Assembly: GCF_027812955.1 (NCBI RefSeq) | Contig: NZ_JAPYZV010000007.1 | Coordinates: forward strand, 247,443 to 311,442 | From: Pedococcus sp. 5OH_020 | GTDB taxonomy: Bacteria; Actinomycetota; Actinomycetes; Actinomycetales; Dermatophilaceae | Reading direction: 5' to 3' | Length of the DNA: 64,000 nucleotides | In this document: positions 43,287 through 51,572 of the stretch, piece by piece | How the letters are laid out: the number at the start of each line of letters is the position of its first letter | Position numbering within the stretch: the stretch's first letter is position 1 | Made by a program: the position numbers and the translations under genes | The notes under the pieces: model-generated | Told to the model about the DNA's origin: nothing | Seen by the model: only the letters and a program-made list of their open reading frames with translations | Database searches by the model: none

Positions 43287-43610
43287 TTATGGACCGGTCG
43301 CGGATCCGGCGTTTGCCTGGACGTTGTCCGCAGCCCGTTGCGCATTGGAGCGGTTGTCGAAGCTCTCACCTGAGGCGGCGACCTTGTCGCTCGAGGCCCA
43401 TGCCCGCCACCGCCACCTCTGGCCGGCATCCGCGTACAGTTCAAACCGCGCGGTGGCTGCGCGCGCTTTGAATGCCTCCGCTGCCCGAGTCGCGTTGGAT
43501 CTGCTGGCGAACGATTCGCCTGCCCATGCCACCATTTCCTCGTTGTCACCGTATAGGCGCCAAGTTGGTTGTCCACCCGCATCGTTACTCACCGAAAATC
43601 GCATGCCCAT
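43287..43610 (-). CDS. DUF1508 (YegP-like) protein
   Basis: 107 aa made of two imperfect DUF1508 repeats: WRLYGDNEEMVAWAGESFASRSNATRA and WRWRAWASSDKVAASGESFDNRSNAQRA (partial views). The signature is a strand-turn-strand with SGESF and a xxNAxRA helix. YegP-type proteins are small, stress-associated and of unknown mechanism. Two in-frame ATGs (43610 and 43604) could start it. Confidence 0.75.
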   Translation of the reverse strand: MGMRFSVSNDAGGQPTWRLYGDNEEMVAWAGESFASRSNATRAAEAFKARAATARFELYADAGQRWRWRAWASSDKVAASGESFDNRSNAQRAADNVQANAGSATGP

Positions 43611-43855
43611 CCCTAACGCCGGACTGCCATGAAGGGCACGACCTCGCCCGCCCTTCCCTGATAGCGGCAGTGTGCTCTCGTCCCAATGGGATCGCAACGA
43701 CGACTCCTGTGCGACGTGGTGGCGGCGCGAGTGTGTGACTATGCAAATCGCGCCGCTGCGCTCTCCTTCGACATTATCGACAGCCGGTGCGGCCGGCTAA
43801 GAGGAATGGCCGTGAGAATTAGACATTTACGGCGCGCAGGCGCGATCATCGACTT

Positions 43856-44191
43856 ATGGCGAAACAGACGACAGTGACGATTACCGATGACCTCGACGGA
43901 TCGGCTAACGCGAAGGAGGTCTCGTTCAGCCTCAACGGCAAGACCTGGGTGATCGACCTCAGCGCGAAGAACCGGGTAGCCCTGGAGAAGGCGCTCAAGC
44001 CCTACATTGCCAAGGCTACCGAGCAAGGCGGCCGCAACCGTCGTGGCAGGACTACTCGTTCCTCGTCACGATCGAAGTCACGCACGGACCTTGCAGCGGT
44101 GCGGGAATGGGCGAAGAACAACGGTCACCAGGTGAGCGACCGCGGACGCATCAGTGCGGACGTCCAAAAGGCATACGACGTCGCTCAGTAG
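43856..44191 (+). CDS. lsr2: Lsr2-family nucleoid-associated protein (xenogeneic silencer)
   Basis: 111 aa, the usual Lsr2 length. The N-terminal oligomerisation domain (MAKQTTVTITDDLDGS, then VSFSLNGKTWVIDLS) is followed by a basic Arg/Ser linker and the C-terminal DNA-binding domain (VREWAKNNGHQVSDRGRIS), which contains the RGR minor-groove motif. Lsr2 silences AT-rich foreign genes in actinobacteria. Its location inside the IS-rich cargo region suggests an extra copy carried by a mobile element. Confidence 0.93.
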   Translation: MAKQTTVTITDDLDGSANAKEVSFSLNGKTWVIDLSAKNRVALEKALKPYIAKATEQGGRNRRGRTTRSSSRSKSRTDLAAVREWAKNNGHQVSDRGRISADVQKAYDVAQ

Positions 44192-44439
44192 ACGGAAGCT
44201 GAAGGCGCTCATCTGGCGGACCTCGCGCCGGCATTCCGCCGCCACTGGGCGTGCGGCTTCCTGATGTCGTACGTAGTTGCAAGTTGGCGCATCCGGCGTT
44301 GAGTGACAGGGCCAAGGCCTGCCGTCAAGCTAGGTCCGTGATCGTCCGTGCCCAGCGTGCCGGCGACGAGGCGCCTCCATCCGGCTACGGACTCACCCTG
44401 TCGGCTCCGCTCAGGCGAGCGCTCTGGTGGAATATTGGC

Positions 44440-45000
44440 ATGTATCCCGCACCTGACGTCTTGGAAGAGGTTGGCCGTGTCACGATCGCCGGGTCGCGGC
44501 TGGACATTGAGATGGGGATGGTTTGGCACCACCTCGATCGCACGATCGACCTTAATCGCGCCCGTCGAACAAGCGGTGCCGCGCAATGCCGGCATCTACG
44601 CGTCTTGGCCGAGACGAGGCTCGTCGGTGAACTGCGCAATCAAGTGCTGGCGGTTGTCGATGCCGCGGAGGGTGCCCGACGCAGGCGCAACGAGATCGTT
44701 CACCAAGATTGGTTGCTCCGCGGTCCAGACGCAACGCGCTCGGTCGCCGAGCTGGCGTGCGTCAATCCGGCAAACATGCCGAAGTACCTTGAGGAATGGG
44801 GACGGGACTCGAGGGCCTCTCAGGATTGGCGGAGGGTTCCGTCCGACAGCACGAACGTCGTCGAGGGTCAGACCGTTGAGGAGCTTCGCGACGTGGAACG
44901 CGCGCTCGCGGAAGTGACCACCGTTGTCTCTGGCCCGACATTCGCCGTGGCGAGCTCAAGGGAGACCGGACGCCCGCCGGGATACATCGACGGACGATGA
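44440..45000 (+). CDS. Putative HEPN-like helical protein
   Basis: 186 aa from ATG 44440, with GGTGGA upstream. The sequence IAGSRLDIEMGMVWHHLDR, then VLAVVDAAEGARRRRNEIVHQDWL contains RNEIVH, which fits the Rx4H motif of HEPN RNases and of related HEPN-fold proteins. The remaining C-terminal part (VEELRDVERALAEVTTVV) is helical. HEPN proteins are often toxins or defence effectors, but no partner antitoxin is seen next door. The assignment rests on the motif alone. Confidence 0.5.
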   Translation: MYPAPDVLEEVGRVTIAGSRLDIEMGMVWHHLDRTIDLNRARRTSGAAQCRHLRVLAETRLVGELRNQVLAVVDAAEGARRRRNEIVHQDWLLRGPDATRSVAELACVNPANMPKYLEEWGRDSRASQDWRRVPSDSTNVVEGQTVEELRDVERALAEVTTVVSGPTFAVASSRETGRPPGYIDGR

Positions 45001-45344
45001 GGCGGTTGGGACTGCGATGCCGCCGGCCTCGCACCAACCCCGAGGCGCCCGCAGGTCCTTGAGGTGCGGCATGGAGCGGAGACGCCGCTCTTCCGCGGCC
45101 CGCTCGTCAAGCCAGGGCAGAGCCGCGTCACACCCCCGGTGCGCCCCAATGTTCGGGTCGGTGGCCCGAGCCAACTTCATTCGGGCCGTTCACGAGATGT
45201 AGGCGCAACTTGCCGTTGCCAGCGACCACTCGCTTCCGCTAAGCAGCGGGTGCGCTCGCGCCGGCCCGGACGCTTGGGACCAACTCAAACCTAGCGATGT
45301 GTGCACACACGGAACCCGCCCAAAAGCGGCTACTTAAGACTTCT
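45001..45344. other. Gene-poor stretch before IS110 remnant
   Basis: No convincing gene. A minus-strand open stretch (44956-45180, reading MKLARATDPNIGAH) overlaps the previous gene and has no family resemblance. The region may be old flanking DNA of the IS insertion. Confidence 0.4.
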
Positions 45345-46490
45345 CCTACGGCAGCGACCCGGCCAGGCTGTTGTCGAGGTGCTCGGTGGGACGCTCTCTA
45401 TCGCGGCTGCCCAACCTGATCGTTGTGGCTCTTTTTCGGACTGCGTTCCCCCGGGTAAGCGATCGCCGCCGCGGCACTGCGAACCCCGAACCTGCGGGTG
45501 CTCGCCTTCGATGAGGAGCTGGTCGCGCTGCGGTTGCTGGTCGACCGGCGTGATGAGCTGTCGGCCCGGCGGGTGCAGACCGTCAACCGGCTGCATCGGC
45601 TGCTCACCGAGCTGACTCCCGGTGGCGCCGGGAAGGACCTCAGCGCGACCAAGGCGAAGCGGTTGCTGGCCACGGTCAAGCCGAGATCTGTTGTCGGTAA
45701 GACGACTCGGCAAATGGCGGTTGAGGAGGTGGCCGACCTGGTGGCGACGGATGCCAGGCTCAAGACGCTGACCACGGAGCTCGCCGCCGCGGTCCGGGCC
45801 CGGGGCTCACACCTGATGGACCTGCCCGGGATCGGCCCGGCCGGGGCCGCCCGCGTCCTGGCCGACGTCGGTGACGTCGCCCGGTTCCCCGACCGCAACC
45901 ACTTCGCGTCATAGACCGGCACCGCACCCCTGGACGCATCCTCCGGCGAACAGGTCCGACACCGCCTGTCGCGGGCTGGGAACCGGCGGTTGAACCACGT
46001 CCTGCACATGGCCGCGATCGCCCAGATCCGCCTCGACACCGAGGGCCGGACCTACTACCGGCGCAAGCTGGGCGAGGCCAAGACCCGCAAGGAGGCCCGG
46101 CGCTGCTTGAAGCGACGCCTGTCCGACATGGTGTACCGGCAGCTCGTTACCGACGCCAACCTCGCCGAACCCACCGCCACCCGGGCACCGGCGGACAGCA
46201 CTGAGGCGGGCCCGGGAGGGCACTCGGGGGCGTCACTCACATCCAGCGCGGCCGACCTACACACCCCGGTCATCGACTCTTCGGATCAGCCACAACCCGG
46301 ACCCGCAGCACCGACGCTACCCCTTCCGCGGCGAACCTCGAAACCCCGTGCGGCTTCGGCTCCTCAGCCCCCGCGCCGGCGCGCCGGAGCCGTCAACGCG
46401 GAGCGCCCCACCGGACGAACGACGTTGACGGCGACAAGCACCGGCGCACACTCGAGGCTGCCGAAACCACGTTCTTGACACAGAGGGGAA
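45345..46490 (+). mobile_element. IS110-family remnant copy 3
   Basis: Both ends match the type seen at copy 1. The left part (about 45370-45425, GGTGCTCGGTGGGACGC then CGCGGCTGCCCA) resembles the 22.4-kb end, and the right part ends CACAGAGGGGAACCGG, like the ends at 21.07 and 53.39 kb. The first third of the transposase gene is deleted. Confidence 0.7.
45461..46478 (+). pseudogene. IS110-family transposase, 5'-truncated with internal stop
   Basis: The gene is truncated at its 5' end: coding sequence joins at ALRTPNLRVLAFDEELVAL, so the catalytic DEDD domain is lost. The Tnp_20 part is well preserved (LMDLPGIGPAGAARVL) but FASWTGTAP has become FAS-stop-TGTAP through TGG to TAG at about 45912-45914. 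The rest reads on to a Pro/Arg-rich tail ending LTATSTGAHSRLPKPRS. Inactive. Confidence 0.9.
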
Positions 46491-46697
46491 CCGGAATGGG
46501 ACAGCTCAGCCGATACCGATTCGTGCAGCAGACCCGATCGCCGACGGAGTGCACCTCTCGCACGGAGACCCGAAGTCACTGCGAGAACGCCTTTGCGCAA
46601 CCAGCGCCCTGCCTCGACGAGCGGCCCCGGGGGCGCAAGGGGCAGGCCCTGACGCGGCGGAACGCATTGCTTCAGCGAACGCCAACCGGCGCCCTAC

Positions 46698-47360
46698 TTA
46701 CTCGCGCCCCTTGGCCTGTTGGGCGAACTGCACGTCGTACTTCGTTTCAGCGAACAAGTCACGCAAGCGCAGTTGTGCTTGACGCTCCTTCTCGGCATTA
46801 CGCAGAGCCTTCAGCCGGCCCCTGTCGCCAGCGACCTTGGCGGCTGCCTCGGCGTGCAGGAACGTGAGCCTAGGGTGCAAGCCTTCATTGGTCTGCGGTG
46901 CGGCGACTGGTTCTACTTCTCCAGCCTCGGGCTGACTTGACCGCCCGCTCAGAGGCGACCCGCAATTGGAACAGAATCGGGAACCAACTGAGGTCGGCCC
47001 TCCGCAGCTAGGGCAGAAGTTGCCTGCGCCGCTTGATGACGTGCTTACGTGCGGAAGGGCCCGCTTGGCAAGAGGGTCGATCGCTGCGGGCGCCGCCACC
47101 ATCCCAGTCGGCGTGAAGCCACGACTGGATACGGTCCGCACCTTCGTCGAACCGCAATTCGCGCACTTGGCCCATGCATCGCGTTGTTCCACTGCGCGCC
47201 CGTAGTTGCCTTGGAGGCGGGCCATCCGAGCCTGAGAGTCGGTCCACATCGACGCGCCCGCCTCGTCGAACCATCTTGGCTTTTGCGGGAGGGGCGCCTT
47301 GATGGCGAACCACCGCAATCCGCATCGTTGACACTCCCTTGCCTCTTCCTTGTCGCCCAC
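46698..47360 (-). CDS. Hypothetical zinc-ribbon protein
   Basis: 220 aa with three cysteine pairs: CQRCG near the N-terminus, CANCG near residue 67, and a double zinc ribbon NFCPSCGG / RFCSNCGSPLSG near 113-138. Between them is an Ala/Thr linker, and the C-terminal 60 residues are charged and probably coiled-coil (AEAAAKVAGDRGRLKALRNA). Zinc-ribbon proteins of this type often serve as nucleic-acid or protein adaptors. No function can be assigned. Confidence 0.7.
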   Translation of the reverse strand: MGDKEEARECQRCGLRWFAIKAPLPQKPRWFDEAGASMWTDSQARMARLQGNYGRAVEQRDAWAKCANCGSTKVRTVSSRGFTPTGMVAAPAAIDPLAKRALPHVSTSSSGAGNFCPSCGGPTSVGSRFCSNCGSPLSGRSSQPEAGEVEPVAAPQTNEGLHPRLTFLHAEAAAKVAGDRGRLKALRNAEKERQAQLRLRDLFAETKYDVQFAQQAKGRE

Positions 47361-47465
47361 GCCGGCAGTCTAGGTGTCGCCATGGCACGCGTGAGGTGTC
47401 ATGGCGACGGTATGGCGGCACGCCTGGTTCTTTCTGCTTCACTGGGCGAAATGGTGTGGGTCGGC

Positions 47466-48311
47466 TCAGGCGTCGTCGTGGGCGAGGCTGACGGACAGTT
47501 CGCGGTGGGCGTCGGCTTGGGTAAGGAGGTCGTGGGCCTTCTGTTCGAAGGTGGCGACGGCGTCGGCTCCGGCGGCGAATCGCACTGGTGGCTGCTCGAG
47601 GGCAACGAGCTGGATGAGTGCTTGGGCGAGCTTGGCAGGGTCGCCGCCCTGCTTGCCGTCCATGCCCTGCCACGCCGCTACTGTCGCGGCGGTGCGCTCG
47701 GCGTAGTCGTCGATGGACGGCGGTGCGTACTGGGTCGACTGCGGGCTGAGGAGCTCGGTGCGGAAGAAGCCGGGCTCGACGAGCATCCTTTTGATGCCGA
47801 ACGGGGCGACCTCGGGAGCCAGCGCCTCCATGAACCCCTCGACGCCGAACTTCGAGGTGGCGTAGGCCGTGGTGAACTGGACCGGGGAGGCGATACCGGC
47901 GGTCGATGAGATCGTCATCACCAGGCCGGAGCGCTGGGCGCGCAGCTGCGGAAGGGCGGCGCGGGTGACGTTGACCGGCCCGAACAGGGTGGTCTCGATC
48001 TGGGAGCGGAACGCCTCGGCTGTCATCTCCTCAAAGAACCCGGCCTGAAAGCTGCCAGCGTTGTTGACCAGTACGTCGAGGCGGCCCAAGCGCTCAACGG
48101 TGGCGGCGACGGCCGCCTGGGCGGCGGCCGGGTCCGTCACGTCGAGGGCGACGGCCAGCAGGTGGTCGTGCTCACCGAGCGCGTTGGTCACTGACTCGGG
48201 GTTGCGGGCGGTGGCGACCACCGCGTGCCCGGCGGCCAGGGCCGCCTTGGCGATGTCGGCACCGAGGCCGCGGCCGGCGCCGGTGATGAACCAAACGTTC
48301 TTCTCACTCAT
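47466..48311 (-). CDS. SDR family oxidoreductase
   Basis: 281 aa. Rossmann motif TGAGRGLG (about residues 10-17), NNAG at 83-86, and Y150-x3-K154 (AYATSK). The C-terminal region carries VEPGFFRTELLSP, common in SDRs of unknown substrate. Start at 48311 follows GAAGGA. It is transcribed away from an HTH regulator, which probably controls it. Confidence 0.9.
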   Translation of the reverse strand: MSEKNVWFITGAGRGLGADIAKAALAAGHAVVATARNPESVTNALGEHDHLLAVALDVTDPAAAQAAVAATVERLGRLDVLVNNAGSFQAGFFEEMTAEAFRSQIETTLFGPVNVTRAALPQLRAQRSGLVMTISSTAGIASPVQFTTAYATSKFGVEGFMEALAPEVAPFGIKRMLVEPGFFRTELLSPQSTQYAPPSIDDYAERTAATVAAWQGMDGKQGGDPAKLAQALIQLVALEQPPVRFAAGADAVATFEQKAHDLLTQADAHRELSVSLAHDDA

Positions 48312-48487
48312 GGAAATGTCGTTCCTTCGGGTGGGTCTGGGTGGGGTGGGACTCGGCCCGTGGGGCCGCCTGCCTCTCGGGGGGTGCAACCACTACGGAA
48401 CCAGCCGCATTGCGACGGTGGGAGACCCTGTGACAGGGGTACCGGCAGGGACCCCCAACGCGTCCGAACGGCCCGTACGCTCCAGGT

Positions 48488-49447
48488 GTGATCGAGCGAG
48501 ACGAGGGGCGGGCCGTCCACAGGGATGTCCGTGGCGACGTGCGAGCTCAGATCCGCGAGTTCCTCTCCACCCGCCGCGCCCGGATCACCCCCGAACAGGC
48601 AGGGCTGCCCGTCTACGGCGGCGACCGCCGCCGGGTGCCGGGACTGCGCCGCTCCGAGGTCGCCACCCTGGCCGGGATCTCCCCGGAGTACCTGACCAAG
48701 CTCGAGCGGGGCAACGCCACCGGCGTCTCCGAAAGCGTGATCGAGGGCCTGGCCAGCGCCCTGCAGCTCGACGACGCCGAGCGCGCGCACCTCGAGGACC
48801 TGCTCCGCACCGCCGGCAGCAGCCGCCCGCCGCGCCGCCGGCCCGCCCGTCAGCGGGTGCGCCCCACCATCCAGCGCATCCTCGACACCATGAGCGGCGC
48901 ACCGGCCCTGGTGCTCAACGGGCGACTCGACATCCTGGCCGCCAACGGTCTCGGGGCAGCCCTGTACGCACCGATGTACACCGGCGCCGCCCGACCGGCC
49001 AACACCGCCAGGTTCGTCTTCCTGGACCCGCACGCGACCGAGTTCTTCCGCGACTACGACAGGGCCGCCAACGACACCGTCGCCCTGCTCCGCGCCGAAG
49101 CCGGCCGCGACCCCTACGACCGAGACCTCTCGGACCTGATCGGGCAGCTCTCCACACGCAGCGACGACTTCCGCCGACGCTGGGCCGCGCACAACGTCCG
49201 CATCCACACCAGCGGCGTCAAGCTCCTCCACCACCCCATCGTCGGCGACCTCGACCTGCCCTTCGAATCCGTCCCGCTGCCCGCCGACCCCACCCAGAGC
49301 CTCCTCATCTACACGCCCGAGCCGCGCTCACCCACCCTCGATGCCCTGCATCTGCTGGCCAGCTGGGCGGCAAGCAGCGACAACACCGCCTCGTCCGCGT
49401 CTCCCAGGGCATCCGACCGCGGGATGCCGTCCCCAGACGGCGACTGA
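48488..49447 (+). CDS. XRE-type HTH regulator with MmyB-like ligand-binding domain
   Basis: 319 aa from GTG 48488. Helix-turn-helix PGLRRSEVATLAGISPEYLTKLERG, with the following LASALQLDDAERAHL, then an MmyB-like domain (ALVLNGRLDILAANGLGAAL, AADTVALLRAEAG, HHPIVGDLDLPFESVPLP in parts). Such regulators bind a small ligand, often a fatty-acid-like molecule, and control a divergent dehydrogenase, as here. Confidence 0.9.
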   Translation: MIERDEGRAVHRDVRGDVRAQIREFLSTRRARITPEQAGLPVYGGDRRRVPGLRRSEVATLAGISPEYLTKLERGNATGVSESVIEGLASALQLDDAERAHLEDLLRTAGSSRPPRRRPARQRVRPTIQRILDTMSGAPALVLNGRLDILAANGLGAALYAPMYTGAARPANTARFVFLDPHATEFFRDYDRAANDTVALLRAEAGRDPYDRDLSDLIGQLSTRSDDFRRRWAAHNVRIHTSGVKLLHHPIVGDLDLPFESVPLPADPTQSLLIYTPEPRSPTLDALHLLASWAASSDNTASSASPRASDRGMPSPDGD

Positions 49448-49607
49448 GGCAGGCACCATCAGCAACCCACTGGCACAGTAACGACCGGCAATGGCGGCAC
49501 CAATCCGCTCGTCGGCTATGAATGAGTGATTGAACCGCCCGATAGGCGGCAATATGACGCAGGCACACCGGCCGCGTCAGCTGTCCGGGCGCGCGGGCAG
49601 GTGTCCC

Positions 49608-50108
49608 TCAAGGCTTCCTGACTGTCACGTCCTCCGCAATGTCCTCCAACGGAATCTCCACGATGACCATGACCTCTCGTGCTTGGGCTGCCTTGATCTC
49701 GTCACGCAAGGAGTCGGGGATGTCGACGACTAGCTGCTCGATGTGGAACTGCTCGGCCGCCGAACGAATCCAGCCGGTGATGGAATCGCGTGCCTCTTCG
49801 CTGGCGAAGACGGCGATCGCTCGTGAATCGCTCATTCGCGGGTCACGCTTCAGGGGAGCCAACTTGAGGATGTCCTGGCTGATCTTCTTGATCTGCGCTC
49901 CCTTGAGCCTTCCCTGTCTTGCATAGGCCTCAACCAGGATGCTCTCGTCATCGGAACAAGCATCCAGTTGGACGAAACTGCCACCGGGCACGGTCACTCG
50001 CTTTGGGCTCAGCGCACCCTTGAACCCGAGCTTTGTCGCAAGCGCCTCGACGATCGCGGTCTCTGCGTTCCGCTGAACTGCCGAATCACTCTGATGGTCA
50101 CTCGTCAT
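49608..50108 (-). CDS. Hypothetical protein, possibly nuclease-fold
   Basis: 166 aa. The middle reads FVQLDACSDDESILVEAYARQGRLKGAQIKKISQDILKLA in short segments. The pattern of an Asp, then an acidic strand (ILVEAYA), then a basic helix with Gln and Lys is reminiscent of PD-(D/E)XK-like folds, but the ExK Lys is replaced, so catalysis is doubtful. The C-terminus (HIEQLVVDIPDSLRDEI) forms another strand-helix pair. No family is recognised with certainty. Confidence 0.55.
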   Translation of the reverse strand: MTSDHQSDSAVQRNAETAIVEALATKLGFKGALSPKRVTVPGGSFVQLDACSDDESILVEAYARQGRLKGAQIKKISQDILKLAPLKRDPRMSDSRAIAVFASEEARDSITGWIRSAAEQFHIEQLVVDIPDSLRDEIKAAQAREVMVIVEIPLEDIAEDVTVRKP

Positions 50109-50337
50109 CGCCCGACCCTACGACGAGCTGCTCATCCGTTGCTCGAACTGCCGATGTGCGACAGCGACGAGTCGCGATCTCATCACCGATCTTGCGACGC
50201 CCCGTCGCGGCGAAAGACGCGGCTTCCCGATCCGCGGAACGAGGAGGCCGGCCGACGAAGGATTCCTTAGCTACACAGGCTAGACAGCTGACAAGGCGAG
50301 GCCAGGGGCGGCGTTGGCAGGAGTAGCGTGAAGGACT

Positions 50338-50445
50338 GTGAACAACCCACGCAACAAGCCTTGGCCCCTTATCCCCGGCATTCTGGCCGCGCTCGTGCTT
50401 GCAACCGTTCTCCTACTTGCGGTCGGCTTCCTCATGACGAACTAG
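50338..50445 (+). CDS. 35-aa single-pass membrane peptide
   Basis: GTG start with AAGG seven bases upstream. The product is a basic start (MNNPRNKPWP) followed by a hydrophobic helix (GILAALVLATVLLLAVGFL) and a short polar end. Size and composition match actinobacterial one-helix peptides; it may equally be a chance open frame. Confidence 0.4.
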   Translation: MNNPRNKPWPLIPGILAALVLATVLLLAVGFLMTN

Positions 50446-51112
50446 TGCGGTTGAGATCTCACTTGGGGTGGGCGTTCGGGCAAGTCTCGCTTGTCGCTGC
50501 TCAGGTGTTGGCCGAACGCGGCTACAGTGACGCGGCACCAGCGCCTCCAGTACATGGGATCGGGCCCGCCTTTCGCCCGGACGAGTGGCAAGCCCCGCTG
50601 CGCTCAAGCTCCGCTCCCAGCCTCCGATGTACGCTCACGGCATGGTCGCCGCTAATCGCCCGGCCGTGGAGCCGAGCTACTCACTGGTGGCCTTTCTGGT
50701 CGCGCTCCGACACTGGTGACCGAAATCTGGGGGTTCCTTGCGCTTCAACACGACGACGCCAACAACCCATGGCCGGTGATCGGTATCGCCGCGGCCTTGG
50801 TCACCTGCGGTCCTTTCCGTCGTGCTGGCACGGTGGGGGTTCAACACCCACGACAGACAGATCCGCGCAGTCGGGCATTCGCGCGGTCGGTGTTGACGTT
50901 GGCTCGGCTGTACCAACGCTCGTGCTCGTGAGCCGCTGGGGGTACGCGCTAGGCGGCGGCTAGCAGCTCCCCAGGGCGGGATCCCGTTTCGCGGCGGGGT
51001 ATGCGAGCGCAGCGCCCGTGAGTCAATTGATGTTCGCCGTTCCGCGCAGCGCACCGCGAATCCTTCTCGGTGGGGCGATGACAGTTGGTCCCCAGGACGG
51101 GATGCTTGAACC
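50446..51112. other. Gene-poor stretch
   Basis: About 670 bases without a convincing gene. A short open frame from ATG 50642 (MVAANRPAVEPSYSLVAFLV) stops after about 25 codons and a neighbouring frame shows another hydrophobic run (NPWPVIGIAAALVT), which might be remnants of a small membrane protein. No RNA gene seen. Confidence 0.35.
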
Positions 51113-51541
51113 ATGCGTTGGTCGCGCGGAATCTTGTTGGTGTCCTGGCTTGCGGCGTTGTCAGTGTCCATGTTCGCCCGGGACACTCTGCAGCGGGTGC
51201 TCGGCGGAAAGCGCGACCCATTTGAAGTGTGGGACGACAGGGCCCTGATGCTCACGCTTTGCATTGCGCTGCTCTGGGGAGTGTTCCTCGGGAGATCACG
51301 GTCTTGGTCGATGTTGCTGCCCTCTGCGCTGGCAGGAGCCGTGGTCGTCAGCGTGACGGTCTCCATCATGGAACTCTTTCAACCTTCGGGTGGCGAAGGC
51401 GGCTACGGCTGGTTGAACTTCATCATCTATCTGGTAGTCCTGGCAATCTTGCTGGGTGCCGGATGTCTCTTGGGCCTGACCACTCGCCGTATCGCCGGGC
51501 GGCCTGACAGATCGCAAGCCGAGTCCACACGAGATGCGTAG
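51113..51541 (+). CDS. Multi-pass membrane protein, unknown
   Basis: 142 aa with four predicted helices: GILLVSWLAALSVSMFA, LMLTLCIALLWGVFLG, LLPSALAGAVVVSVTVSIM and FIIYLVVLAILLGAGCLLGL. The loops contain KRDPFEVWDD and PSGGEGGYGW. No family recognised. Stops shortly before an IS110 end. Confidence 0.6.
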   Translation: MRWSRGILLVSWLAALSVSMFARDTLQRVLGGKRDPFEVWDDRALMLTLCIALLWGVFLGRSRSWSMLLPSALAGAVVVSVTVSIMELFQPSGGEGGYGWLNFIIYLVVLAILLGAGCLLGLTTRRIAGRPDRSQAESTRDA

Positions 51542-51572
51542 GCCCCACACCGCAAGGGCGGGCCTGATGCGG

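Noticed and set aside
43600..43620. DUF1508 start at 43697
   Set aside because: The first 29 codons in that frame (MRSHWDESTLPLSGKG) precede the conserved domain, have no ribosome binding site and read as non-coding.
44956..45180. 74-codon minus-strand gene
   Set aside because: It overlaps the end of the HEPN-like gene and shows no motif or good start signal.
48061..49521. 486-codon plus-strand open frame over the HTH regulator
   Set aside because: Low-complexity Arg/Pro translation; the HTH gene in the other frame has a clear family pattern.
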